This document shows positions 1 through 6,173 of a stretch of DNA of 8,490 nucleotides, piece by piece. The stretch covers positions 1-8,490 of the forward strand of contig JACESW010000044.1 in NCBI GenBank assembly GCA_013911625.1, in the 5' to 3' direction. Source of the DNA: Cryomorphaceae bacterium. Lineage in GTDB: Bacteria > Bacteroidota > Bacteroidia > Flavobacteriales > Schleiferiaceae. Positions within the stretch are counted from its first letter, which is position 1. Each line of letters starts with the position of its first letter. The position numbers and the translations under genes are program-made. The notes beneath the pieces are model-generated. The model did no database searches. It saw only the letters and a list, made by a program, of their open reading frames with translations, and was not told the origin of the DNA.

Positions 1-563
1 AAATGGGGTCTCCTGAAGATATGGGCAACTTCATCAATGCAGTCATTGACGAGCGTGCCTTTGATAAAATTGCTTCTTACATCGACTTCGTCAAGGAACA
101 AGACGATGCGGAAATCATCGCAGGTGGCAGCTACGACAAGAGCGTAGGTTACTTTGTAGAGCCAACCGTAGTAGTTACCTCAAATCCTAAGTTCCGCACC
201 ATGGTAGAAGAAATCTTCGGCCCTGTGCTTACTATCTACGTTTACGAAGATGCCGATTGGGCTGCAACTCTAGAGTTGGTCGACAATACCTCAGATTACG
301 CCTTAACCGGTGCGATCTACTCTGCGGACCGCTATGCTGCTATCGAAGCGATGAACGCCCTAGAAAATGCTGCCGGTAATTTCTACATCAATGACAAGCC
401 AACAGGTGCAGTCGTTGGCCAGCAACCGTTTGGCGGAAGCCGCGGCTCAGGAACAAACGATAAGGCCGGTTCTTACATGAACCTACTTCGTTGGGTAAAC
501 GCTCGCACGATTAAGGAGTGCTTGGTTCCTCCAACGGATTACCGTTACCCATTCTTGGGATAA
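1..563 (+). CDS. pruA: L-glutamate gamma-semialdehyde (delta-1-pyrroline-5-carboxylate) dehydrogenase, C-terminal part
   Basis: This is the 3' end of an aldehyde dehydrogenase gene; the reading frame is open at the window edge, and the ATG at position 3 is internal rather than the start. The 186 visible residues are about a third of a protein of roughly 540. The enzyme oxidises glutamate semialdehyde to glutamate with NAD+, the second step of proline breakdown in the cytosol. Visible marks are the ALDH motif EIFGPV (visible residues 70-75, whose Glu binds the cofactor ribose in this family) and the tail GQQPFGGSRGSGTNDKAG (139-156), which is characteristic of P5C dehydrogenases rather than of generic ALDHs. 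The catalytic cysteine lies upstream, outside the window. The C-terminus stops where monofunctional P5CDH stops, but fusion to an upstream proline dehydrogenase domain cannot be excluded from this fragment. A terminator follows 17 nt after the stop. Confidence 0.93.
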   Translation, partial: MGSPEDMGNFINAVIDERAFDKIASYIDFVKEQDDAEIIAGGSYDKSVGYFVEPTVVVTSNPKFRTMVEEIFGPVLTIYVYEDADWAATLELVDNTSDYALTGAIYSADRYAAIEAMNALENAAGNFYINDKPTGAVVGQQPFGGSRGSGTNDKAGSYMNLLRWVNARTIKECLVPPTDYRYPFLG

Positions 564-579
564 TACAGAGATTGAAAAT

Positions 580-608
580 AAAAAGGGCGCCCAATGGGCG
601 CCCTTTTT
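580..608. terminator. Bidirectional intrinsic terminator between convergent genes
   Basis: An inverted repeat pairs AAAAAGGGCGCCC (580-592) with GGGCGCCCTTTTT (596-608) around a 3-nt loop, AAT. The 13-bp stem has a pure G/C core of 8 bp and is flanked by A-rich sequence on the left and a T-run on the right. Read rightward, the T-run ends pruA transcripts; read leftward, the complement of the A-rich arm gives a U-tract for the gene ending at 617. It lies 17 nt beyond the pruA stop and 8 nt beyond the stop of the leftward gene, so both transcription units can share it. Confidence 0.9.
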
Positions 609-616
609 TATGGGTC

Positions 617-1264
617 TTAATTGACTTTGTAATTGAATCGAATCGCGTACAATAAGACAGGCATTCGAGCGCCAAAATTGTACCCTAACTTCCAAGCCGT
701 CTCACCGTAAAAATCTGCATTTGGACCCGCCCAATTTCTTGTTCTCCCACGTTCTGCAGCCAATATCATATCTATGCGCGATGCGTCCTGCAATGGAGTG
801 AGTAGAACCACTTCACCAAAATCGTCGTAATAGAATCCATCCGTGAACTTATAATTGGTAAACCCGGCGTTCATAGTCAATCCAAAGTAGGTTTCTCGAT
901 TAGCGTTCCACATAGCAGTGTTTTGCCAATACCAGCGCCGTCCGAATTCGAAACGCCCGTAGTTCTGGATCTCAACGTACAAATTGAAATTGTAGTTCGC
1001 ACTTTCCACACTGTTGCTCCCTCTGAGGAATCCGTGAGTATATAAAAGCCAACCCGAGCGTTGTGTACGGTATTCTACACCCGCATCAAAATAGCCGAAA
1101 GGCATTGTTAAAGGATTCCCCTTCACCACTAATGATGGAACATTCTGCTTGAAACGATCAACAATTCGTACGCCGGGTTGAACCAAGCGCTGGGCATTTA
1201 ACGACATGGCGCAAATGAAACCCGCCATTAACAAGCTGTATCTGAGCAATGATTTCTTATTCAT
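617..1264 (-). CDS. Secreted protein of unknown function, possibly an outer-membrane beta-barrel
   Basis: I do not recognise this 215-residue protein as a named family. I chose the ATG at 1264 because it starts a clear signal peptide: Met-Asn-Lys-Lys, a hydrophobic stretch at about residues 6-22, and a likely cleavage site after Ser-Leu-Asn-Ala (24). A longer frame extends upstream to 1348 but would overlap the end of rsmG and bury the signal. There is no lipobox cysteine. The mature part is rich in Tyr, Phe, Trp, Asn and Arg, with alternating strand-like runs (about 58-82, 90-119, 124-148 and 188-215), as in outer-membrane barrels or surface proteins of Bacteroidota. The last residues (YKVN) do not end in the aromatic residue typical of barrels, so this is an inference. 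It begins 10 nt after the rsmG stop, with no visible promoter of its own, and is probably co-transcribed with rsmG. It ends at the shared terminator. Confidence 0.72.
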   Translation of the reverse strand: MNKKSLLRYSLLMAGFICAMSLNAQRLVQPGVRIVDRFKQNVPSLVVKGNPLTMPFGYFDAGVEYRTQRSGWLLYTHGFLRGSNSVESANYNFNLYVEIQNYGRFEFGRRWYWQNTAMWNANRETYFGLTMNAGFTNYKFTDGFYYDDFGEVVLLTPLQDASRIDMILAAERGRTRNWAGPNADFYGETAWKLGYNFGARMPVLLYAIRFNYKVN

Positions 1265-1274
1265 AATCAACAAC

Positions 1275-1940
1275 TTAAGATTTAACTTTTGGTACATGGA
1301 ATCCTTGAATCTCCTTTCTAGTGAGGTAAACCACCTTCTTTGTCTCAAAGAACTCGTCCGAAAAGAATTGGTTCAAATGGGTGAGCTGCGCCTTTAGCGG
1401 TCCCAGCTCCTCTGCCAAATCTCCCCCTTTCAAATACAACAAGCCGTTTGGACGCTTGTCGTCAAAGTTTTTCTTGGTCAATTTTCCTTTGATCCATGGT
1501 ATAAAGCGTTGCATATGAGTCACCGCACGAGAGACTACAAAGTCATATTGGTACTTCAATTCCTCAGCGCGAACATGCGAGCCTTCCACATTCTCCAATC
1601 CAAGCGCCTCTGCGACCGCATTGACAACTTTGATCTTCTTACCAATGGAATCGACCAAATGAAATTCTGTTTCGGGAAAGAGAATGGCCAATGGAATACC
1701 GGGAAAACCACCACCTGTACCCACATCAAGTACTACCTGCCCCGGCAAGAAATCATAGACCTTCGCTATACCTAAACTGTGCAAGACGTGCTTTAAGTAA
1801 AAGGACTCCATATCCTTGCGACTAATGACATTGATCTTAGCATTCCACTCCTCATAAAGAGGCCCAAGACGCTCAAATTGCTCCTTCTGTTTCTGGGTCA
1901 ATTCTGGAAAGTGCTCGAAAATAAGTTCTGCTGTATACAT
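1275..1940 (-). CDS. rsmG: 16S rRNA (guanine527-N7)-methyltransferase RsmG (GidB)
   Basis: This 221-residue cytosolic enzyme uses S-adenosylmethionine to methylate N7 of G527 in the 530 loop of 16S rRNA. Known family facts: size is about 205-240 residues, and loss in several bacteria gives low-level streptomycin resistance. Visible marks are the N-terminal segment EEWNAKINVIS (30-40) followed by the RHILDSL-like segment KHVLHSL (50-56), the SAM-binding glycine loop LDVGTGGGFPGIPLA (71-85), VSRAV (136-140) and LKGG (170-173). I chose the ATG at 1940 because the family N-terminus starts there; the in-frame extension to 2042 would run into tgt and lies upstream of the promoter box. A TAnnTTTG element ends 4 nt before this ATG. 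The gene is divergent from tgt and is followed closely by the secreted-protein gene. Confidence 0.96.
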   Translation of the reverse strand: MYTAELIFEHFPELTQKQKEQFERLGPLYEEWNAKINVISRKDMESFYLKHVLHSLGIAKVYDFLPGQVVLDVGTGGGFPGIPLAILFPETEFHLVDSIGKKIKVVNAVAEALGLENVEGSHVRAEELKYQYDFVVSRAVTHMQRFIPWIKGKLTKKNFDDKRPNGLLYLKGGDLAEELGPLKAQLTHLNQFFSDEFFETKKVVYLTRKEIQGFHVPKVKS

Positions 1941-1944
1941 GTGG

Positions 1945-1952
1945 CAAAGATA
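1945..1952 (-). promoter_or_regulatory. Bacteroidota -7 promoter element for rsmG
   Basis: On the minus strand the sequence is TATCTTTG, a perfect match to the TAnnTTTG -7 consensus of the Bacteroidota primary sigma factor. Only four bases (CCAC) separate it from the rsmG ATG at 1940, so the transcript is predicted to begin at or within a few bases of the start codon. I see no convincing TTG/TTTG -33 element at the usual distance; that element is often weak in this phylum. Confidence 0.6.
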
Positions 1953-1966
1953 TGCCCGGCAGTTGG

Positions 1967-1974
1967 TACTTTTG
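1967..1974 (+). promoter_or_regulatory. Bacteroidota -7 promoter element for tgt
   Basis: TACTTTTG on the plus strand matches TAnnTTTG exactly and is followed by six bases (TGCCTA) and then the tgt ATG at 1981. The predicted mRNA would have a leader of only a few bases or none. It lies 14 bp from the oppositely directed rsmG box, so two polymerases could hardly occupy both at once. No clear -33 element is seen. Confidence 0.6.
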
Positions 1975-1980
1975 TGCCTA

Positions 1981-3111
1981 ATGAAATTCCAACTCGAACA
2001 TACCGATCCAAAGAGTTCTGCACGCGCAGGAACCATCACCACAGATCACGGTCAAATACAAACGCCTATCTTCATGCCCGTAGGAACTGCGGGTACCGTG
2101 AAGGGTGTACATACCAAAGACCTGAAGGAGGATACCAAAGCCCAAATCATCTTGGGCAATACCTACCACCTCTTCTTACGTCCTGGAACGGGCATATTGA
2201 AAGACGCCGGCGGTCTGCACAAGTTCAACGGTTGGGATCGACCTATTCTTACGGACAGCGGCGGCTACCAGGTCTACAGTCTCGCCAACCAGCGCAAGAT
2301 CACCGAGGAAGGTGCCACCTTTGCCTCTCACATTGACGGAACCAAACACTTGTTCACTCCTGAACGCGTCATGGACATCCAGCGTGAGATTGGTGCAGAT
2401 ATCATCATGGCCTTCGATGAATGTCCACCTTATCCAAGCACTTACGATTACGCTAAAAAGTCCATGCACATGACCCACCGTTGGCTCGATCGATGCTTTG
2501 ACCGCTTGGACCAAGTGGAACCCCTGTACGGCTATAATCAAACGCTTTTCCCAATCATCCAAGGCTCTACCTACGAGGACCTCAGAAATGAATCTGCAGA
2601 ATATATCGCAGGTAAAAATGCAGACGGTAATGCCATTGGGGGCCTCAGCGTTGGTGAACCTGCTGAAGAAATGTACAAACATGCTGCAGGTGCATGTGCC
2701 ATCTTGCCAAAAGATAAACCGCGGTACCTCATGGGTGTAGGAACGCCCGCAAACATCTTGGAGAACATCAGCCTCGGGGTAGATATGTTTGACTGTGTCA
2801 TGCCTACTCGCAATGGACGTAATGGACAAATCTTTACCAGCGAAGGCATCGTAAACATCCGCAACAAAAAATGGGAAAATGTACACGAGCCTCTTGACCC
2901 GAACGGAACAAGCTTCGTGGACAGCCAATATAGCAAGGCATACGTGCGCCATCTCATACATAGCAAGGAAAGCCTGGGCGCTCAAATTGCCTCGATGCAC
3001 AACATCCGCTTTTACCTATGGTTGGTAGAACAAGCGCGCGCGCACATCATCGCCGGTGATTTTGCAAGCTGGAAAAACGAGATGGTTCCGAAATTAGAGC
3101 GTAGATTGTAG
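1981..3111 (+). CDS. tgt: tRNA-guanine(34) transglycosylase, lacking the zinc-ligand cysteines
   Basis: This 376-residue TIM-barrel enzyme exchanges guanine 34 in GUN anticodons (Asp, Asn, His, Tyr tRNAs) for preQ1 during queuosine synthesis. Visible marks are TDSGGYQ (91-97), whose D92 is the family general acid/base, IQGS (193-196), GGLSVGEP (220-227) in the substrate pocket, and VDMFDCVMPTRNGR (267-280), where D271 matches the nucleophile. The length fits the bacterial family (about 375). I chose the ATG at 1981 because the conserved N-terminus starts there; an in-frame start at 1939 would lie upstream of the promoter box. Odd point: the usual zinc motif CxCxxC before YSxAYLRHL is replaced by GTSFVD (309-314), and no cysteine occurs after C272, although the fourth ligand position, His340, is kept. 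The LptF/LptG permease gene starts 2 nt later. Confidence 0.96.
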   Translation: MKFQLEHTDPKSSARAGTITTDHGQIQTPIFMPVGTAGTVKGVHTKDLKEDTKAQIILGNTYHLFLRPGTGILKDAGGLHKFNGWDRPILTDSGGYQVYSLANQRKITEEGATFASHIDGTKHLFTPERVMDIQREIGADIIMAFDECPPYPSTYDYAKKSMHMTHRWLDRCFDRLDQVEPLYGYNQTLFPIIQGSTYEDLRNESAEYIAGKNADGNAIGGLSVGEPAEEMYKHAAGACAILPKDKPRYLMGVGTPANILENISLGVDMFDCVMPTRNGRNGQIFTSEGIVNIRNKKWENVHEPLDPNGTSFVDSQYSKAYVRHLIHSKESLGAQIASMHNIRFYLWLVEQARAHIIAGDFASWKNEMVPKLERRL

Positions 3112-3113
3112 TT

Positions 3114-4238
3114 GTGAACAAGTTGGATTGGTACATACTGCGCAAATTCATGGGCAGCTTCTTTTTGACCATGATTTTAATCTTGGCCATTGCTATCGTT
3201 TTCGACATTAGCGAAAAGATCGATGATTTCCAAAATGGTGCGACCATGAACGAAATCGTCTTTGATTACTACATCAATTTCGTCGCTTTTTACGGCAACC
3301 TATTCAGCGCACTCATTCTATTCATATCGACCATTTGGTTTACCTCTAGAATAGCCTCAAACACAGAAGTAGTGGCCATCCTGACTTCAGGTACCAGCTT
3401 TAATAGGCTCCTTCGTCCCTACTTCATTGGGGCTTCCATCATCTGTATTCTATCCTTAACATTAAATCACTTGTTGGTACCTCAAACCAACATCAAGCGG
3501 ATTGCCTTCGAGGAGAAGTATATCACAGGGGTGAATCGTCCCATCAACCAAAAAGTACACAGGCAGGTTCTACCTGGCCATTATGTATACTTCGAAACCT
3601 TCTCAGGCCTTCGCCAAAGCGGGTACCAATTCACTTATGAAACCTTCGACGATCACCGACTAATATCCAAACTGAGTGCTGATTTCGTTCGTTTAGATAC
3701 CGCAACTGGTGCTTGGCGCCTTGACAACTATCGCCTAAGAACGGTAGACAGTCTTGGCAATGAATTCATAGCGACGGGCAGACGATTAGACACGGTTCTT
3801 CAATTTTCTTCGGAGCAAATCGCACCTAAGCTGAGCTCCATAGCCACCATGAATTCAAAAGAACTCAGCGCCTTTATTGCCCAAGAAGAAATTACTGGGA
3901 ACGAAAACATCGCATCGTATCAAATGGAGATGCAGCGCCGTTCCTCCTACCCGCTTAGCTCTTATGTATTTGTTTTGCTCGCCGTATCCTTGGCAAGCCA
4001 GAAGAAACGCGGAGGACTTGGTATTAATATTGCCATCGGATTGGTTATTTGTGCGGTCTATGTTTTCGCCATGCAAATCTCTCAAACCTTTGCAACTACA
4101 GGAGTTTTATCTTCCGATAAATGGTTGGGGAAAACATTGATGTGGATTCATATTCAACCCGCGGAATTTGCGATCTGGTTACCTAACCTACTGTTTGCGA
4201 TCATCGCTGTTTGGCGGTACAATAAAGCGCCAAAATAA
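3114..4238 (+). CDS. LptF/LptG family permease (LPS export)
   Basis: This 374-residue inner-membrane protein belongs to the YjgP/YjgQ family. LptF and LptG are the membrane subunits of the LptB2FG ABC transporter that extracts lipopolysaccharide and passes it to the periplasmic Lpt bridge. It has the family layout: three N-terminal membrane segments (about 13-32, 53-78, 99-123), a periplasmic beta-rich domain (about 130-270), and three C-terminal segments (about 280-296, 303-325, 345-368). LDWYILRKF at the N-terminus and the SSYPLSSYVFVLLAVSLAS region (277-295) before a basic turn (QKKRGG) fit the family. The start codon is GTG, 2 nt after the tgt stop; I see no better ATG. No lptB or lptC is adjacent. 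Whether it acts as LptF or LptG cannot be settled here; a short protein next to tgt is the usual arrangement in Bacteroidota as I recall it. Confidence 0.9.
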   Translation: MNKLDWYILRKFMGSFFLTMILILAIAIVFDISEKIDDFQNGATMNEIVFDYYINFVAFYGNLFSALILFISTIWFTSRIASNTEVVAILTSGTSFNRLLRPYFIGASIICILSLTLNHLLVPQTNIKRIAFEEKYITGVNRPINQKVHRQVLPGHYVYFETFSGLRQSGYQFTYETFDDHRLISKLSADFVRLDTATGAWRLDNYRLRTVDSLGNEFIATGRRLDTVLQFSSEQIAPKLSSIATMNSKELSAFIAQEEITGNENIASYQMEMQRRSSYPLSSYVFVLLAVSLASQKKRGGLGINIAIGLVICAVYVFAMQISQTFATTGVLSSDKWLGKTLMWIHIQPAEFAIWLPNLLFAIIAVWRYNKAPK

Positions 4239-4239
4239 A

Positions 4240-5169
4240 ATGAATTCATATACCAAGGATCAACTCAATCTGCACTTCATTGTGTTCATCTGGGGCTTCA
4301 CCGCCATCCTCGGTAAGTTCATTAGTATCGACGCTTTGGCATTGGTTTACAACCGTACGGCAATTACGTCGGTAGCCATTGGAATATACCTCCTTGTCTT
4401 AAAAAGAGGCTTTAAGGCCAATTCAAAGGACCTTCTCTTCATGTGGCTTTGCGGTATTCTCATCGCGGTCCATTGGATCACCTTTTTCGGAGCCATCAAA
4501 ATTTCAAACGTCAGCATCACGCTGGCAGGTGTTTCTACTGGAGCCCTTTGGTCGTCGTTGCTAAGTCCGATTTTATCCAAAACAAAGTTCGATCCTATAG
4601 AACTCCTGCTCGGACTCTTAGTCATCTTGGGAATAGGTATAGTTTTTTACGAAGAACCCAATACGGCTGATATTCGACACTTGTCCTATTTTGGTTTCGA
4701 GCTGACGAATTTTCAATTGGGACTCATCATCGCTCTTTTCAGCTCGATGCTCAGTGCCTCCTTTAGCATACTCAACAAGCAACTGGTGACGCGTTATCCC
4801 AAACCCGTCCAAGTCACTTTCTGGGAGCTCACTTTTGCGTTCCTTTCTATAGTCATCTACTCGCTCATTGTCGGTGATAATCCTATGAACCTGTGGGCAA
4901 CACAAAATTCTGATTGGATCTACATCGCCATACTCGCACTTGCATGTACCGCCTATCCATTCATTAAAAGTGTCGAACTGCTTAAACGCCTGACGCCCTT
5001 CAGTGTGATGCTCGCAATTAATCTTGAACCGGTTTACGGCATCCTCTTGGCAGCATTATTTTTCGGAGCTTCCGAAAGCATGTCTCCCCAATTTTACATC
5101 GGGGTATTTATCATATTAGGAACCGTTATCGCCAACGGTATTATAAAAGCACGCAAAAGAAAAGGCTAA
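4240..5169 (+). CDS. EamA/DMT-superfamily transporter
   Basis: This 309-residue integral membrane protein has about ten hydrophobic segments arranged as two repeats, the layout of the drug/metabolite transporter (EamA, RhaT-like) superfamily. The first repeat begins with LNLHFIVFIWGFTAILGK (9-26) and contains WITFFGAIKISNVS (79-92). The second contains SASFSILNKQLV (172-183) and ends with LTPFSVMLAINLEPVYGILL (251-270), a conserved DMT signature. The C-terminal tail is basic (KARKRKG), as expected for a cytosolic end. Substrates of this superfamily are diverse (amino acids, nucleotide sugars, metabolites) and nothing here identifies one. The ATG at 4240 comes 1 nt after the upstream stop, which suggests translational coupling; an in-frame extension to 4168 overlaps the LptF/LptG gene and is unlikely. 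Confidence 0.9.
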   Translation: MNSYTKDQLNLHFIVFIWGFTAILGKFISIDALALVYNRTAITSVAIGIYLLVLKRGFKANSKDLLFMWLCGILIAVHWITFFGAIKISNVSITLAGVSTGALWSSLLSPILSKTKFDPIELLLGLLVILGIGIVFYEEPNTADIRHLSYFGFELTNFQLGLIIALFSSMLSASFSILNKQLVTRYPKPVQVTFWELTFAFLSIVIYSLIVGDNPMNLWATQNSDWIYIAILALACTAYPFIKSVELLKRLTPFSVMLAINLEPVYGILLAALFFGASESMSPQFYIGVFIILGTVIANGIIKARKRKG

Positions 5170-5184
5170 AGCAATTTGTTTTGG

Positions 5185-5191
5185 TATTTTG
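5185..5191 (+). promoter_or_regulatory. Possible weak promoter element upstream of accA
   Basis: The only sizeable gap in the rightward gene run (45 nt, 5170-5214) contains TATTTTG, one T short of the TAnnTTTG consensus, 23 nt before the accA ATG. No -33 element stands out at the usual distance. It could give accA and dnaB their own start of transcription, but the match is imperfect and an A/T-rich gap can yield this by chance. Confidence 0.25.
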
Positions 5192-5214
5192 CGGGCTGTG
5201 AAAACACATGAAAC

Positions 5215-6168
5215 ATGGAATATCTTTCTTTCGAAAAACCTATCGAAGAGCTTGAAATTCAACTAAATAAAGCTCTTGAACTGGCAGATGAAACGGGCGT
5301 TGATATGGCAAAAACCATAGACGACATCCGCAAAAAGCTAGTGGATAAGAAAAAGGAAATCTACGGGAACTTAAGCGCTTGGGAGCGAGTTCAACTCTCT
5401 CGTCACCCACAGCGTCCATATACACAGGCGTACATCGATGCGCTGACCGAAGGCAATTTTATTGAATTACACGGCGATCGAGGCGTGAAAGACGATAAAG
5501 CCATGATTGGCGGTTGGGGCAAAATGGGCGACCAAACTTACATGTTCATCGGCCAGCAAAAAGGGGTGAACACAAAAATGCGTCAGTACCGCAACTTTGG
5601 CATGGCGAATCCTGAAGGGTACCGCAAAGCACTTCGATTGATGAAACAAGCTGAAAAGTTTGGCAGACCTATTGTAACTTTAATCGATACCCCTGGAGCT
5701 TTCCCTGGTTTGGAAGCTGAGGAACGTGGACAAGGCGAAGCCATTGCTAAGAACATCATGGAGATGTCTCGTCTTAAAGTTCCTGTGATTTGTATCATCA
5801 TTGGCGAAGGGGCATCAGGAGGTGCTATCGGCATTGGTGTTGGCGATAAAGTATTAATGCTTGAGAACACCTGGTATTCAGTAATATCTCCTGAAAGCTG
5901 TTCTTCCATTCTTTGGAGGTCTTGGGACCACAAAGAGAAGGCAGCAGAAGCCTTAAAATTGACAGCCACTGACATGAAGAAAAATGGATTGATCGACGGC
6001 ATCATCAAGGAGCCATTAGGCGGTGCACATGCACATCCAGAATTGATCTTTGAAGAAGTTAAAAAGGCAATCATTAAGCATACAAAAGCATTAAGCAAAT
6101 TGAACCCTGAAGAACGCGTGGAACAGCGCATGGAAAAGTTCTTTAATATGGGTGTATACGCTGAATAA
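5215..6168 (+). CDS. accA: Acetyl-CoA carboxylase carboxyltransferase subunit alpha
   Basis: This is the 317-residue alpha subunit of the carboxyltransferase half of acetyl-CoA carboxylase (E. coli AccA is 319). With AccD it moves the carboxyl group from biotinylated AccB to acetyl-CoA, giving malonyl-CoA for fatty acid synthesis in the cytosol. Visible marks are the N-terminal helical segment [17 protein letters not shown] (1-17), [15 protein letters not shown] (56-70), IDTPGAFPG (157-165), the glycine-rich [12 protein letters not shown] (197-208) forming the crotonase-fold oxyanion region, and [11 protein letters not shown] (217-227). The zinc-finger subunit gene accD is not in the window. 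The ATG at 5215 gives the family N-terminus; an ATG at 5208 is out of frame and stops after 15 codons. dnaB follows after 5 nt. Confidence 0.97.
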   Translation: MEYLSFEKPIEELEIQLNKALELADETGVDMAKTIDDIRKKLVDKKKEIYGNLSAWERVQLSRHPQRPYTQAYIDALTEGNFIELHGDRGVKDDKAMIGGWGKMGDQTYMFIGQQKGVNTKMRQYRNFGMANPEGYRKALRLMKQAEKFGRPIVTLIDTPGAFPGLEAEERGQGEAIAKNIMEMSRLKVPVICIIIGEGASGGAIGIGVGDKVLMLENTWYSVISPESCSSILWRSWDHKEKAAEALKLTATDMKKNGLIDGIIKEPLGGAHAHPELIFEEVKKAIIKHTKALSKLNPEERVEQRMEKFFNMGVYAE

Positions 6169-6173
6169 GAATT

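Noticed and set aside
483..695. Leftward frame of 70 codons over the end of pruA
   Set aside because: It spans the terminator hairpin and lies antisense to a well-conserved pruA C-terminus; the peptide has no recognisable character.
1275..1348. Longer start for the secreted protein, overlapping rsmG
   Set aside because: The extension would place 28 polar and basic residues before the signal peptide and overlap the end of rsmG; the ATG at 1264 fits better.
2176..3000. Long leftward frame (274 codons) antisense to tgt
   Set aside because: It is a mirror of a strongly conserved gene; its composition is irregular, it has no promoter or family match, and tgt explains the region.
3034..3043. Alternating GC run (possible Z-DNA or recombination motif) in tgt
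   Set aside because: It is only about 10 bases long and is fully explained by Ala-Arg-Ala codons in a conserved helix.
5208..5255. Short upstream frame (15 codons) overlapping the accA start
   Set aside because: The ATG is 7 nt before the accA start and out of frame; a leader-peptide role is conceivable, but nothing beyond its position supports it.
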